A stretch of DNA of 64,000 nt, taken from Kuschelorhynchus macadamiae. Lineage: Eukaryota > Arthropoda > Insecta > Coleoptera > Curculionidae. Location: positions 1,415,001-1,479,000 of the forward strand of contig JAUTXW010000598.1 in assembly GCA_030620095.1 (NCBI GenBank), read 5' to 3'. Below are positions 20,654-31,600 of the stretch, in pieces (the stretch's first letter is position 1; every line of letters begins with the position of its first letter). The notes under the pieces were generated by a model, which made no database searches, was not told the origin of the DNA, and saw only the letters and a program-made list of their open reading frames with translations. The position numbers were made by a program, and so were the translations under genes.

Positions 20654-23600
20654 CTAAACAACCATAGAGAGCCATGCTAGGATTAAAATGGTTCCGCCAA
20701 TTGGTGTGAGTCTTCTAAACCTGCTGTCTCCAGTGAAAGCATGATAATACAGAGTACCAGAAAACAGAAGTGATCCAGATATGAATAGAGTGCCAGCCTG
20801 AAATTTAAAATATTGTGTTAGTTGAGGATTTGGTTATTCTCAAATGAGAATTGCAGCACTCAGTTTATAAAGGCTGTGGTTAAACTTCTACACTGTGAAA
20901 AAATTTAGTCTGTGTGTTACAGTCCCACAGGGGGGTCACATTCCATCCATATCAAAATAGGCGTCTTTAAAGGTCATTTACAAGAAAAGCAAGCAGGTTT
21001 TTGTTGTTTTATTTAAGGAATATAGTTCAAAGTTAATAAAGAGTATTATACTTCATTCAGAAAATGACAGTAAATGTGTGGCACTGATCTAACTCACCCA
21101 ACACAACTTGAAAAAATGCACTAGTAAACTGAAATCTGAAAAAATCATTATTAAACTTGATATCGTTGAATTTAAAGGTATATCCAGTTGCTGACCTACG
21201 TCTATAATTTTTTAATTAGCTGTTATTACTATCACAATTTCATATACAGGGTGTCTATTTTAGGGTATACCACTATTGCTATCTAATAAACGGCAAGAGA
21301 AATGATGTTGGTTAAATTAGAGAAAAAGTGTCCCTTATGGAGAACATCAATAATCCATTTATAGATTTTTAATTTTTTTCTTTGTTCTTAAAATACCAGG
21401 GATTTTGCAAAAATTGCCTAGAATTACTTTATTAAATATCTCAAAAAGTTTGTACTTTAGAAAAAAGTTTTATACAACACTTACTTACTTTAATGTTCTC
21501 TCCAAAATGGCGCCCTCAGATTTTCAATCTGACGTTTCGTATGCTGGCCACCACCATCAATTTTTTTTAACAGACCTGCATTTTTTATTTTATTTTCTTG
21601 AAGAACAATTTACAGTTAATATATCAACAAAAAAGTTTTATACAATATTTACTTACTTTAATGTTCTCTACAAAATGGCGCCCTCAGATTTTCAAAAAAA
21701 GCAAAGCCATACCCCAACATTAACAGCCTAAGGAGTTGGTGCCATTTAATTTAAATATATTATTAAATAATAATTATAAATAGATAAAAATATAAAAGAA
21801 ATTGGTGTTAACAAAGATTCGTCCAAAAAGATTTTATGTTGGCACAAATTTAGAAACTATCGTTGCTGAAAAGTGCAACATCTAAGGCTAACATATTTCC
21901 ATAAAAGGTGAATTTTCTGTAGATGGATTCTACGAAAACATAGGCTTGATTCTGATATTTGCAAGAAAATATTGAGATCAGACGAGAGCCGATTTTGTAA
22001 TAAAAACCAACATTTTTTTAGAGAGATGGCTTTTCACGAAAGGTTCGGGATTAACGTTTGGTTCGGAATTTTGGATTCTAAAGTTGTGGGTCCCTACTTC
22101 TTTGAGAATCATTTAAATCGTGACATATACTTGATTTTTTTGACAAATGACTTCCAAGAAATGTTAGATAACCTGCCCTTGGCTGTGCATAGAAATTTTG
22201 AGTTTTTTCAACAAGATAGTGCTCCAGCACCTCGTTACCGTCACTGAACCCGATTCCTTAATAATTTTAAACCTAACCTTTGGATTAATAATAACGGTCT
22301 TATTAATTGGCCACCTCATTCCCCAGACCTAACTACAATGGATTTTTCCATTGGGGATACATAAAGAAATTGGTATATTTAACTACCCCTGCAAATTTTA
22401 ATGATCTTAAGCTAAGAAATCAGTTGGCATGTGATAAAATAACACCAAGAATGCTTAAAAATATTCAGAAAAGAGTTATCAAAAATGCTAGAGTGTTTAA
22501 GAAATAACAGCCGACATTTCCAACATTTCTAATTATTACTTGTATTTTATATTGTAAGTAATTAATTTTAAAACTTAAACCATTTTAATATTAGTAGGTA
22601 TTTAATCGTAATTTCATTTGTGATGAACCATAAAAAATGTTATTTGTATTTTCCGGGATCCACATTATTAAATAAAGATATTTATGAAGAAGCCCATTCT
22701 TTCAGTGAAAATCCAGAGCCTTACTAGAAAAAGGAAACATGAAGATGAATATAACAGGAGGAAACGTCGATAGAAATGTTCTTGGTGTATGTCAATGTAT
22801 TAACTGTAAATTGTTCTTCAAGAAAATGAAATAAAAAATGAAGGTCGGTGTTTAAACAAAAATGACGGTGATGGCCCAAGATGAAACTTGGGATTGAAAA
22901 TCTGAGGGCGCCATTTTGTAGAGAACAATAAAGTAAGTAAGTGTTGTATAGAACTTTTTGCTAAAGTACAAACTTTTTGAGATATTTAATAAAATAATTT
23001 TGGGCAATTTTTGCAAAATCCCCGGTATTTCAGGAACAAAGAAAAAAATAAAAAATCTGTAAACGGATTATTAACGTCCTCCATAAAGGACACTTTTTCT
23101 CTAATTTAACCAACATCGTATCTCTTGCCATAGGAGATAGCAATAGTGGTATACGCTAAAATAGACACCCTGTATGTTTTAAGTATACATACATATTTTT
23201 TTACTTTTTACAAGTAGGATTTCCCACCTTTAATTTAATATTGTGTGTTGTAAATTTGCCGTCTTTAAGAATTTGTCTATAATAGTGTGTGTCTTGGTGT
23301 ACAGTTTAAAAAGTATAAAATTTGTAAAAAAAAATCATCTGAATGTTTGATTATAAAACGACCAGCAAATAACTTATGCCCTGAAAAAGCAGTACATTCC
23401 ATCTCCTTAATGCCCTCGTACAGAACAATTTTCTTAAACTATCTACACTTAAATTCAATGGTTTTTGAAATGTGACAAAATTTGAAGATCTATTTTATTG
23501 TTAGGACATCCAGTTTTTAGGATTTTTATAGAGATAATGTGTAAACACATATTCCACTTTTAAACTTTAGAAAATGTCAAGGAAATTGCAAAGTTCCTGA

Positions 23601-24614
23601 ATTATTTCAAGAGTATGAAACTTTTTACCAAATTCTGAACTTTTGGCAAAATTTAACCATCTCTGTAGCTCTAACAATTTTGGAGATTGAATTGCTAACT
23701 TGATTATCTTGTATTTTAATGAAAATATTTTGAAACACTAGAATTCCAAAGTAAAAAAAGTTGAGTAATACATAGTAATACTAAAGAAATACTAGTAAAA
23801 CCAAAGAAATACTTGTATTACTAGAAATACCTAAAAATACCCTAGTATTACCTAATTTAGGAAATCATTAAGCTTTTCTGCTAGATAGTTCACCCTTCAT
23901 TAAAAACATTGACCCATATTTCTGACATATCTGCTCAGTCTCTAATAACTATGCAATGCTGACATAGTAATTCCTATTTTATATAGTCTAATCCCAAAAA
24001 ACATCACTTCTTACTAAAGAATGAGCAGATCTGTAATACAAAGGCTAGACTTCCAAAACATGTGGGACTTCAACCACAACCAAAATATTTTTTAATTAGG
24101 CAATTAATACCATGTAAATCCATTAAATGCCCAATATAGCTAATATAATGTTATCCAAATAAATTACTACATTTTTTTATAAATTATACTTACAATCTTG
24201 GGGTTCCTGCATAAGGGAACGGTCATCAAAGCCAATGAATGGAAAAAGTGGTATCTGTTGGCGGTTTCGAACATTACTTTCAGTTCGGGTGCGGTATCCT
24301 TCGGGTAGGTTCTATGGGCACCGTAAGCTCCTAAAGCAACTGCCGAAGCGCCCATCAGAGCCGCTATCCGAATATATGGCCCGCCTTCATTTGCCAGTTT
24401 CCATAAAGGAGTCTTATCTGTTATTACAGTTACATTTGGAGCTGGCGGGAGGCTCCTCTTGCTCTGAAAAGAAAATATATTGTTTAGAACTTGTAAGAGT
24501 TCCAAAGAGGGTTTTATATCTCGACTACCTAATACGTACTGAAACTAATGAAGTTACTGATTTAGATATTGGGTTATCATACACGACAAAATTTACTAGA
24601 TCACTAAATCCCAT
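20654..24614 (-). CDS. TMEM256 / DUF423 membrane protein homologue (3 exons)
   Basis: Small multi-pass membrane protein family of unknown biochemical function, found from bacteria (YwdK/DUF423) to animals. Exons on the minus strand are 24614-24540, 24463-24194 and 20797-20654. Donors are GTACGT and GTAAGT, acceptors TTTTCAG and AATTTCAG. All junctions are phase 0, giving 162 aa with no stop. Core signatures are AALMGASAVALGAYGAH (first membrane segment with the conserved GAYGAH), FETANRYHFFHSLAL, and GTLFISGSLLFSGTLYYHAFTGD. The last segment is PIGGTILILAWLSMVV. Exon 1 is assigned only because it is the phase-compatible open exon immediately upstream, so it is the least certain part. The 3.4-kb second intron houses a mariner-type element. 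Confidence 0.85.
21247..23172. mobile_element. Tc1/mariner-type element with long terminal inverted repeats
   Basis: It sits in the large intron of the TMEM256-like gene. The left end reads CAGGGTGTCTATTTTAG and the right end is its reverse complement; both are bordered by TA, the expected target duplication. The inverted homology extends about 350-400 bp inward, including AACACTTACTTACTTTA and AAATGGCGCCCTCAGATTTT. On the left side that last segment is present twice (about 21470-21535 and 21625-21695), an internal direct duplication. The interior encodes remnants of a transposase on the plus strand. Confidence 0.85.
21972..22507 (+). pseudogene. Decayed Tc1/mariner transposase
   Basis: Fragments in different frames resemble mariner-type catalytic cores: SDESRF (first Asp), FGINVWFG, FFQQDSAPA (second Asp) and, after a frame change near 22245, INWPPHSPDLTTMDFSIWGYIK (third acidic position). 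The N-terminal helix-turn-helix is not recognisable. Stops and frame changes show it is inactive. Confidence 0.8.
23173..24193 (-). other. Rest of TMEM256-like intron 2
   Basis: No gene. Around 23755-23875 a degenerate tandem repeat of AAATAC/ACTAGTA-like words is visible. Confidence 0.5.
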
Positions 24615-25551
24615 AACGTAATAGTTTTATTTTAATGTAAATTGAAAATACAAAATAGATGCCAAATGAGTTGCCGAAATGAAGACATTTGACATTAGTA
24701 AATCAATATAAACATGGTAAACATAAAAAATTTAAACGTTTGCAACGCTGTAATCTTGCAGTGTCGCCAATCATATAAGCTTGAATATTGGTGCAATTTT
24801 AAGAGACGGAACAAAGGACAGCAACCGAGTGCCAGTGCAATTAAAAATAGTATTCCACAGGGTATACGGCAGCCGTTTCCCTAGGTCCAACAACATAAAG
24901 TTTTTGAATGATGTTTTCATCATGTTGCAAAGCACAATTTCAAGTGGTTTTAGTACATAAAACAGCGTGCTGCATTATAAGAAGCATGCGAACTAATAGA
25001 AATTATGAGACAAAACCTGAAAATCTGATAAATTGTTTCTATGAAAAGTGCTCTTAACGATAATAAATTATGAAGTTGTCTTGGAAAACACATAATCTAC
25101 ACATATATTAATAACAGAGTTTTCGAGATTCTGATTAATCAATTAAGAAAATCGTAAAATTTGAAGAAAATTGAATTGGTTTCAAAAAACACTGAAAAGT
25201 AAAAAATACAAGTTTTATATGACCTTCAAAATTTGATTTATATAAGTCAGCAGCACTAAAAAATAAATAGTAGTAAATTTATATTTTTTGAGTTATTAGA
25301 CTAAATTTTGTCTTTCAAAAGTAACAAATCTAATAAAGGAAAGCAGCTAATATCAAATACCATAGTTTTCCTTAGTACCTAATAATAAAAATTTGCACCG
25401 ATTCCATAAGACATAAGAAATTTATTTAGAAAGTTTTAAATCCGCTTAAATGTTCGCCTTAATGTGTTTATTTATATAACGGAAAATATTTATTTTCCAA
25501 AAATGTAATCGAAAACGCCTGAATGAATTTAATTTTCCGTCTGTGATAGCC
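24615..25551. other. Intergenic, no recognisable gene
   Basis: AT-rich. It contains the likely promoter of the TMEM256-like gene at its left edge, and nothing else was recognised. Confidence 0.55.
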
Positions 25552-25559
25552 GTCAGCGC

Positions 25560-26853
25560 CAGTGTTGCCAACTTAGCAGCATTTCGGATAGATTTAGCTG
25601 AAATCAATTACATTTAGCTGATAAAATTGACAGATTGCTAATAGCCTATTTTTTAGCCGAATACGTGTAGTTCTTTAGCGGAAAACTACGATTATAGCAG
25701 ATCACAACTATTGTTTATTTTGTGTCATTTTCTTATTAATAAGTATGCCTTTAAAAGTAGAAAAATATATCAAACTGAAACATCTGTTGACCTGTTTTCT
25801 CCTTGCTCTAGGGGATTCCCCGAACCGACGCGACGATGGTCAGCGGTATTATTCCGAGAAATCATTAGTTTTCCAACAGTGGGATTGTAGCAACGTACAT
25901 AAATACTGCCTGTGAAAACGAGTTTCCTTTGTCTTTCTTTACCATAATTTAAATCTGACTTTATTTCAAACAACGTTTCAACTACATCAACTTGCAATAA
26001 TAGATAAATACAGGTAAGAATTTGTTTTTAATAGTTTGACAAGTTTACAAAATCTAGCAGAAAAAAGTTATGTTGATAAATTGACGCATTTTCAGTTGAA
26101 TTAATATTGTTTAGTGTAGTTAGTATAATGTGGACTATTTAAAGGCGAATATTTTATTAAACAAATTTTTTAGGCGGAAAAAAAAAGGAAATATATTCAA
26201 CTTTTTCGAAAAATGGTTACCGTTTCCACAATTTAAAGATTGGTTAGTGGAGGTACAAGGACATCAAACACGAGTGAGATGTTCTTATTGCAAGTCGGAT
26301 TTCAATGCCAAACTATATGATATTAAAAATCACTTAAGTTCTTCTAAACATATTAAGACAGCAAAACCATTCTCGGCAAGTAGGTCGAACGTCCAAACTA
26401 AATTAAATTTTCCTACTGAGAACTTACAATCCATGGCTGCTGAGGTAAAAATTAAGTTTATTTGTTTGTGCTGTGTGAAATGGTTAACGCGGTTTTATCA
26501 GTAAGATATGGTTTATCAAGAGCAGAAAAATGTTGTAAAAGTTATACCTTGCCAGAAGATGTACTTCTAAGAATAGGTAGCAGAGAATGTTACGATGAGG
26601 AACTTATAAATTTTGATCTAATAAATTTAGATGTAATTTAAAACTTTATTTAGTAAGCAAGCAATTAATTTTAATTTAATAAGATTTTATGTAGTTTTAG
26701 AATACCTTTGATGTGAAAATTTATTTTAAATTTTTCAACTTAATATATATTATGTTCTTGTTGGTTTCGAGCTTGTTTTTTTTTTAGTTTTAGAATTTAG
26801 CCGATTTTTAACCTGCCACTAGCAGAAAATAGGTTTAGGCGTTGGCAACACTG
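25560..26853 (+). mobile_element. Internally deleted hAT element with perfect 8-bp target duplication
   Basis: The terminal inverted repeats are CAGTGTTGCCAAC on the left and its exact reverse complement on the right. They are flanked by the direct repeat GTCAGCGC (25552-25559 and 26854-26861). At 1294 bp it retains both ends of a transposase gene but not the catalytic middle. Confidence 0.93.
26130..26641 (+). pseudogene. hAT transposase remnant: BED-type finger fused to C-terminal tail
   Basis: The first part (to about 26440) encodes a BED-like finger: KDWLVEV, CSYCKSDF and IKNHLSSSKH in the right order. A second frame from about 26480 encodes NAVLSVRYGLSRAEKCCKSYTLPEDVL. This resembles the extreme C-terminus of BED-finger hAT transposases, and it stops at 26641. 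The catalytic core that should lie between them is missing. The two parts lie in different frames; splicing at GAGGTAAAA could in principle join them. Confidence 0.72.
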
Positions 26854-26929
26854 GTCAGCGCCAACGATTATAAACCAGTTTTGTTTTTGAGTCAGCACTC
26901 TTCAAACCCCGTGTATGAGGCTGCGATGC

Positions 26930-27130
26930 ATTTAAGGCCGTTTTACATGCTGCAACTCTTCTTTGCAATATGCAATAGTCTTGAACAAAGGCACGCGCAG
27001 TTTGACAAAAGGTACAAATGTCCTACCACTGTGCATGCTTTTGTTCAAGACTATTGCAATTCTTTGCAATATGCAATAGTCTTGAACAAAGGCATGCGCA
27101 GTTTGACATGGCAGTTGAACAAAATTCAAG
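26930..27130. repeat. Short direct and inverted repeat cluster
   Basis: TTGCAATATGCAATAGTCTT followed by GAACAAAGGC occurs at about 26963 and again at about 27064. An inverted version (GCTTTTGTTCAAGACTATTG) lies between them, so the DNA can form alternative hairpins. No host element was identified. Confidence 0.75.
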
Positions 27131-27379
27131 CCAAATAACAACAATAAAACACTATGAATCAAATGAAGCCATAAATAAATCAAGATGTTCTAGCAAAAAT
27201 AATTAGTGAAGTAGATCTCTATTTAGTTAAGGACGCCGCTTTAAAGGTAAATAGTAAAGCACCTAAACTCGAAAAAATTAATTGGTTTTGCACCGTAATA
27301 ACTCTTACCATAATGCTCATGCTTCTTCCACCTTCACTACCCAAATGTCTAAAATTTCGGAAATCGGAATCCTATCTTA

Positions 27380-27944
27380 AGTCTTCCGGTTCGTCTCGTC
27401 GAATGCAGACCTCTGTGTTGATAACATAAGTAATGCCACGTGTTCGGTTTTGCTGCTTTATTTCGGGGGGAAACGGGAGACTCAACCGCTCAGAGTGGAA
27501 ACTAACGACCCCGCTAGAAAGGGAGCAGACGCTATGAACGTGTGAGGCCTAGTTGTTCCTGTATTCTATCCCGTTCGTCTGCCGCAGTTCTACATAGAAT
27601 ATTAGCGTAATGGCCGCTATGTGGCGGGAGTGGGAGGGTTAAGGGGATAGCTTGAAAGAAAAGGTTATCTCGTGAGACCAGTAGTACTCTCAAGGGGCAT
27701 CTAGTGGAAGCCAAGATGCATTAGAAAAGTTTTTAAAGAAAGTCAAATTTAAAGATTTTGAAATACACGGGGTGACCGGGAGCTCAGAGCTCGCCATCCG
27801 GACATCCCATCGATAACGTCCCCAAACCGGAATAAAGTGTGTCTCGCTCCGAGGGTCGCCGGATAAAGCGGGTAAGCTCCGGACGGGGAGCAATCTGGCA
27901 AGTTGCGAAGTGCAGTGCCAAAAACATATATTGGAATTGGCATT
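27380..27944 (-). mobile_element. Unclassified GC-rich dispersed element, copy 2
   Basis: Reverse-orientation partner of 17395-17904, flanked by a perfect 14-bp direct repeat GGAATCCTATCTTA (27366-27379 and 27945-27958). It is about 55-60 bp longer than copy 1 because it has an extra segment at about 27728-27790 in an otherwise nearly identical sequence. The variable target-duplication length (8 versus 14 bp) favours target-primed reverse transcription over an LTR or cut-and-paste mechanism. Confidence 0.8.
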
Positions 27945-27958
27945 GGAATCCTATCTTA

Positions 27959-28251
27959 GAAAAAGTTTGGTTAGGTTGACTACATTGTTTCCAAATGTCG
28001 TGTTTTTGAGATATTGCGCTACTCACTACACAAATTACTAATGTTAAAATCGCGACAGTGCAGTTTACTTTGGATTTTAATCTCCTCTTCTATAAAGAAC
28101 ATTTTTCTTCACTGAAGCAGATAATAATTATGCAGTGTCATGTTTTATTGCGCAATTTATGTTTGTATAGATAGGTACTTATGGTAGGAGCACTCCATTC
28201 CAGTGAATCAGTCGGGTTTAGTATTTTCTATTCGATTAATTTGACGCGAAA
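27959..28251 (+). promoter_or_regulatory. GCLC 5' flank and leader
   Basis: About 290 bp between the dispersed element and the GCLC start codon; the promoter and 5' untranslated region must lie here if there is no upstream exon. I did not find an exact antioxidant response element (TGACNNNGC), so regulation by a CncC/Maf-type factor is only a family expectation. Confidence 0.4.
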
Positions 28252-28697
28252 ATGGGCCTGCTTACAGAGGGAACCCCGCTGACATGGGAAGAAACCAAGA
28301 AATTAGCCCCTCACGTTCGGGAACATGGTATAAATCAGTTTATTAATATTTATAAAAGGTTGAAAGAGAGGAAGGGAGATGTGCTCAAATGGGGTGATGA
28401 AATTGAATATATAATTGTAAAATTTAATGATGAAAAAAAGGAAGCCAAAGTGAGTTTACGAGCTGAGGAACTGCTCGAGGTTCTGAATGAGAAAGAACAT
28501 CAGAACCCTGATACTGTAAAATCTTTATGGAGACCTGAATTTGCAGCATACATGATTGAAGGAACACCCGGTAAACCTTATGGGGGTACTCTTGCCCATT
28601 TTAATATTGTGGAAGCAAATATGAAGTTGAGGAGGCAGGAGGCAACTGAACTATTAAAAGATAACGAGTGTGTTATGTCAATTACAAGTTTTCCGAG
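28252..28697 (+). CDS. Gclc: Gclc exon 1
   Basis: It encodes the first 148 residues, starting MGLLTEGTPLTWEETKKLAP, and ends TSFPR at the donor GTAGGT (phase 2). The start aligns with the family's N-terminus (MGLLS.G.PL.WEE). Confidence 0.95.
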
Positions 28698-31600
28698 GTA
28701 GGTAATAATAATTTGTTCTTCTTCTGTTGTGTGTGTATTAAATTTGTGTATTGTTGTTTTTTTTGTCCTAAACTGAGGCACCTGCATAGACAATAAGATA
28801 TATTTCTAACTAAAAATTATGATGGCATTAATTTAGTGTTGATGTATTCAGTTTCTCATGAAATCAGACTCTTACTTCTAGTATTGTAAATAGTAAAAAT
28901 ACATTAATTAAACATAATTTAAAATAAGATTAAAATGTATACAGGATACTCACAAACATTCACATCTATAATTATATTTATAAGACATACATACTTTAAT
29001 TATAGAGTATACCTAGTAGGATTATTAGAGGTCTGTAATGTGTATTTTATATACATACTTAATGACAACAATTTAACTAAAAAAACGCCATTATGAATTA
29101 CAAATTTGTTTACTTTTTATGTGCTTTAATGTAATAGAACATAATATGTTAAAATTATATTTTTTTTCATTTATTTCATGATTTTGCCCATTCACAAATT
29201 TTCGTTATGTATTGCTAAAAACAACACAATAAGAGCAGTCTCATATACAATAACATAAAAAAACAAAACTATTAACTATTTAAAAACATGTATTAAAATA
29301 AAATAAGGCTAATAAGGTAAACTATATTGACACTCTTAAATCTCGTTTATTTTTGTTTCTGTTTGTTTTTATCCACCATTCTAGCAGTCCAAATTGAGGA
29401 TATGTGTGGAAAACTTTCATCAATACTCACACATTTTAATTTATTTATTATAGGAAAACTCTTGCATATTCCTCAATTTTTATTTTTGAAGTGTAATATT
29501 ACAAATGGGTACTTTCTGGAAAAAAAAAATATGCAGAAATCGTCTGTCAGTATAGTTTACCGGACCCTAAAATTATTATATCAAGAAATTTAAATACTTA
29601 GAAATACTAACTACAAATTCACACCACAATGTCCTTTTCAGACAAAACAAAGGACATTTATAAATATCTAGCTCAATGCTATTTGCATTGACCTTCATCC
29701 TATTCAAACTGGAATTCTGGCTATACAAAGTATGATTGCTTTTAAGTGCTAAAGTAGTGGTGTATCTTAACGAACCTGAAGGAACATATACTATATGAGC
29801 CATAATATTTACTTTTTACCAATAATCTTGAGATATCTACAAATAGCACATTAAAAAACTAATTTATCTTGTGATCATACCATAATTTACAAAAAAAAAA
29901 CATATTTTTATCTTAATTTGAAGAAAGCATGAAAATGATTGTAAAAATTTGCATAATAACCTAAAAAAGTTATGATTGGTTTTTGTTAGTATTTTGATGA
30001 AAGATGACATTTTATATATTAAATGAAAGTACCGTTGCCCAGTTTTCAGTGAGATATAAGGTAAGTCTTGCATATGTGTTAAACAGTGTTATTTTTTTCA
30101 ATTTATTGTTTAACTTTTTGGGTAGAAACTATGCCAGTTTTTGTGTAGCTATTTTATTTATTTTTTATTATTTATTTATTTATTTACGTATAAAAATACA
30201 TTTGAAGTTTATACAGAGATTACAGACCTAACCTAAGATAATTCGTCTAGCTTGAGACTTGAATCTATCTTGCAATAAAGAAGTCAAGACCTTCATAGAA
30301 CTTCACTGACATTAGCAGATATTCTATTAGCTGGATTAAATAATAAGTACCAAGTTCGGCAATATGGAATTTGCAGAAGAGACTTACTTCGTGTCCGGTA
30401 ATTTTGAATGTGTAAATAAAAACACTGAAGACATTCTGAGCTTTTTATGTGGTAGTTAAAGATATTGATGGCAAAACAGACACCAAAATATTCCCTTCTA
30501 CGAACTAGAGTAGTTGAGTCTAAGTAAGTCATAGTTTGGTCATCACTGAGATACACACCACTCTGGAAAAGTTTGTACCTTGCAAATTTTATAAACTTAC
30601 GTTGCACATTCTCGAGCCTATTGATGCGGGTCTGATAGTAAGGTGACCAAACTATGCATGAAGACTCAAGAACAGATCTGACTAGTGATGTATAGAGAAT
30701 TTTGATAGCGCATATACTTGTAGTAAAGTCTCTAGTAGCTCTCTTAATAAAGCCCAACATTTTATTAGCCCTACCAATGACCATTTCAAAATGTTCAGTA
30801 AACATTAACCAAGTATCTAAATATACGCCAAGGTCTTTTATAACAGAAACTTCAGTTAAAGGGACATTATTTAAGTAATACTGAAAAGGATCTTTATCGA
30901 TGAGTCTACTGAATCTTATATAACAACACTTGTTAATGTTGAGGGACATGTCATTAAGCTGACACCAATCATATACAGTATTAACATCATTTTGTAGAAT
31001 AATCATGTCATGAGTGGACATCACCCGACGATACAATTTCATGTCATCAGCGAAAAGCAGAAAACTTGAGGAGAGCAAGGATCCTAAATCTTTGATAAAT
31101 AAGCTAAAAAGAAGGGGACCCAAGTGAGAGCCTTGAGGTACCCCGGAAGATGCATGGAAACATGAAGATAGATAGCCATCAATCTTGACTTGCTGCAATC
31201 TGTTAGTAAGGTAAGATTTCATCCATGAAAGTAAAGACCCAGAAACACCATAACTAGAGAACTTTGAAAGAAGGATGTTATGGTTTACCTTTTCGAAGGC
31301 TTTACTGAAGTCAGTATATATTGCATGAGTTTCTGTACTGCTTTGAAATGATCAATTTATAAAATTTGTAAAGAGAAACAGATTTGTGTCAACAGACCTA
31401 CCGGCTATGAACCCATGCTATTGACTGATCACAATCTGATGAAATATATTCGACAGAATTTTTTTAACGCACTGTTCAAATAATTTAGGGATTGCTGACA
31501 GAATGCTGATTGGTCTGTATCTTGTTACATCATTTTTGCTGCCAGATTTGTGAATCGGACAAACATAAGAAAGCTTCCATGTCTCTGGAAAAACTCCGGA

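Noticed and set aside
17395..27944. Reading the two GC-rich copies as LTRs of one 10-kb retrotransposon
   Set aside because: They are in opposite orientation, have different target duplications, and host genes lie between them.
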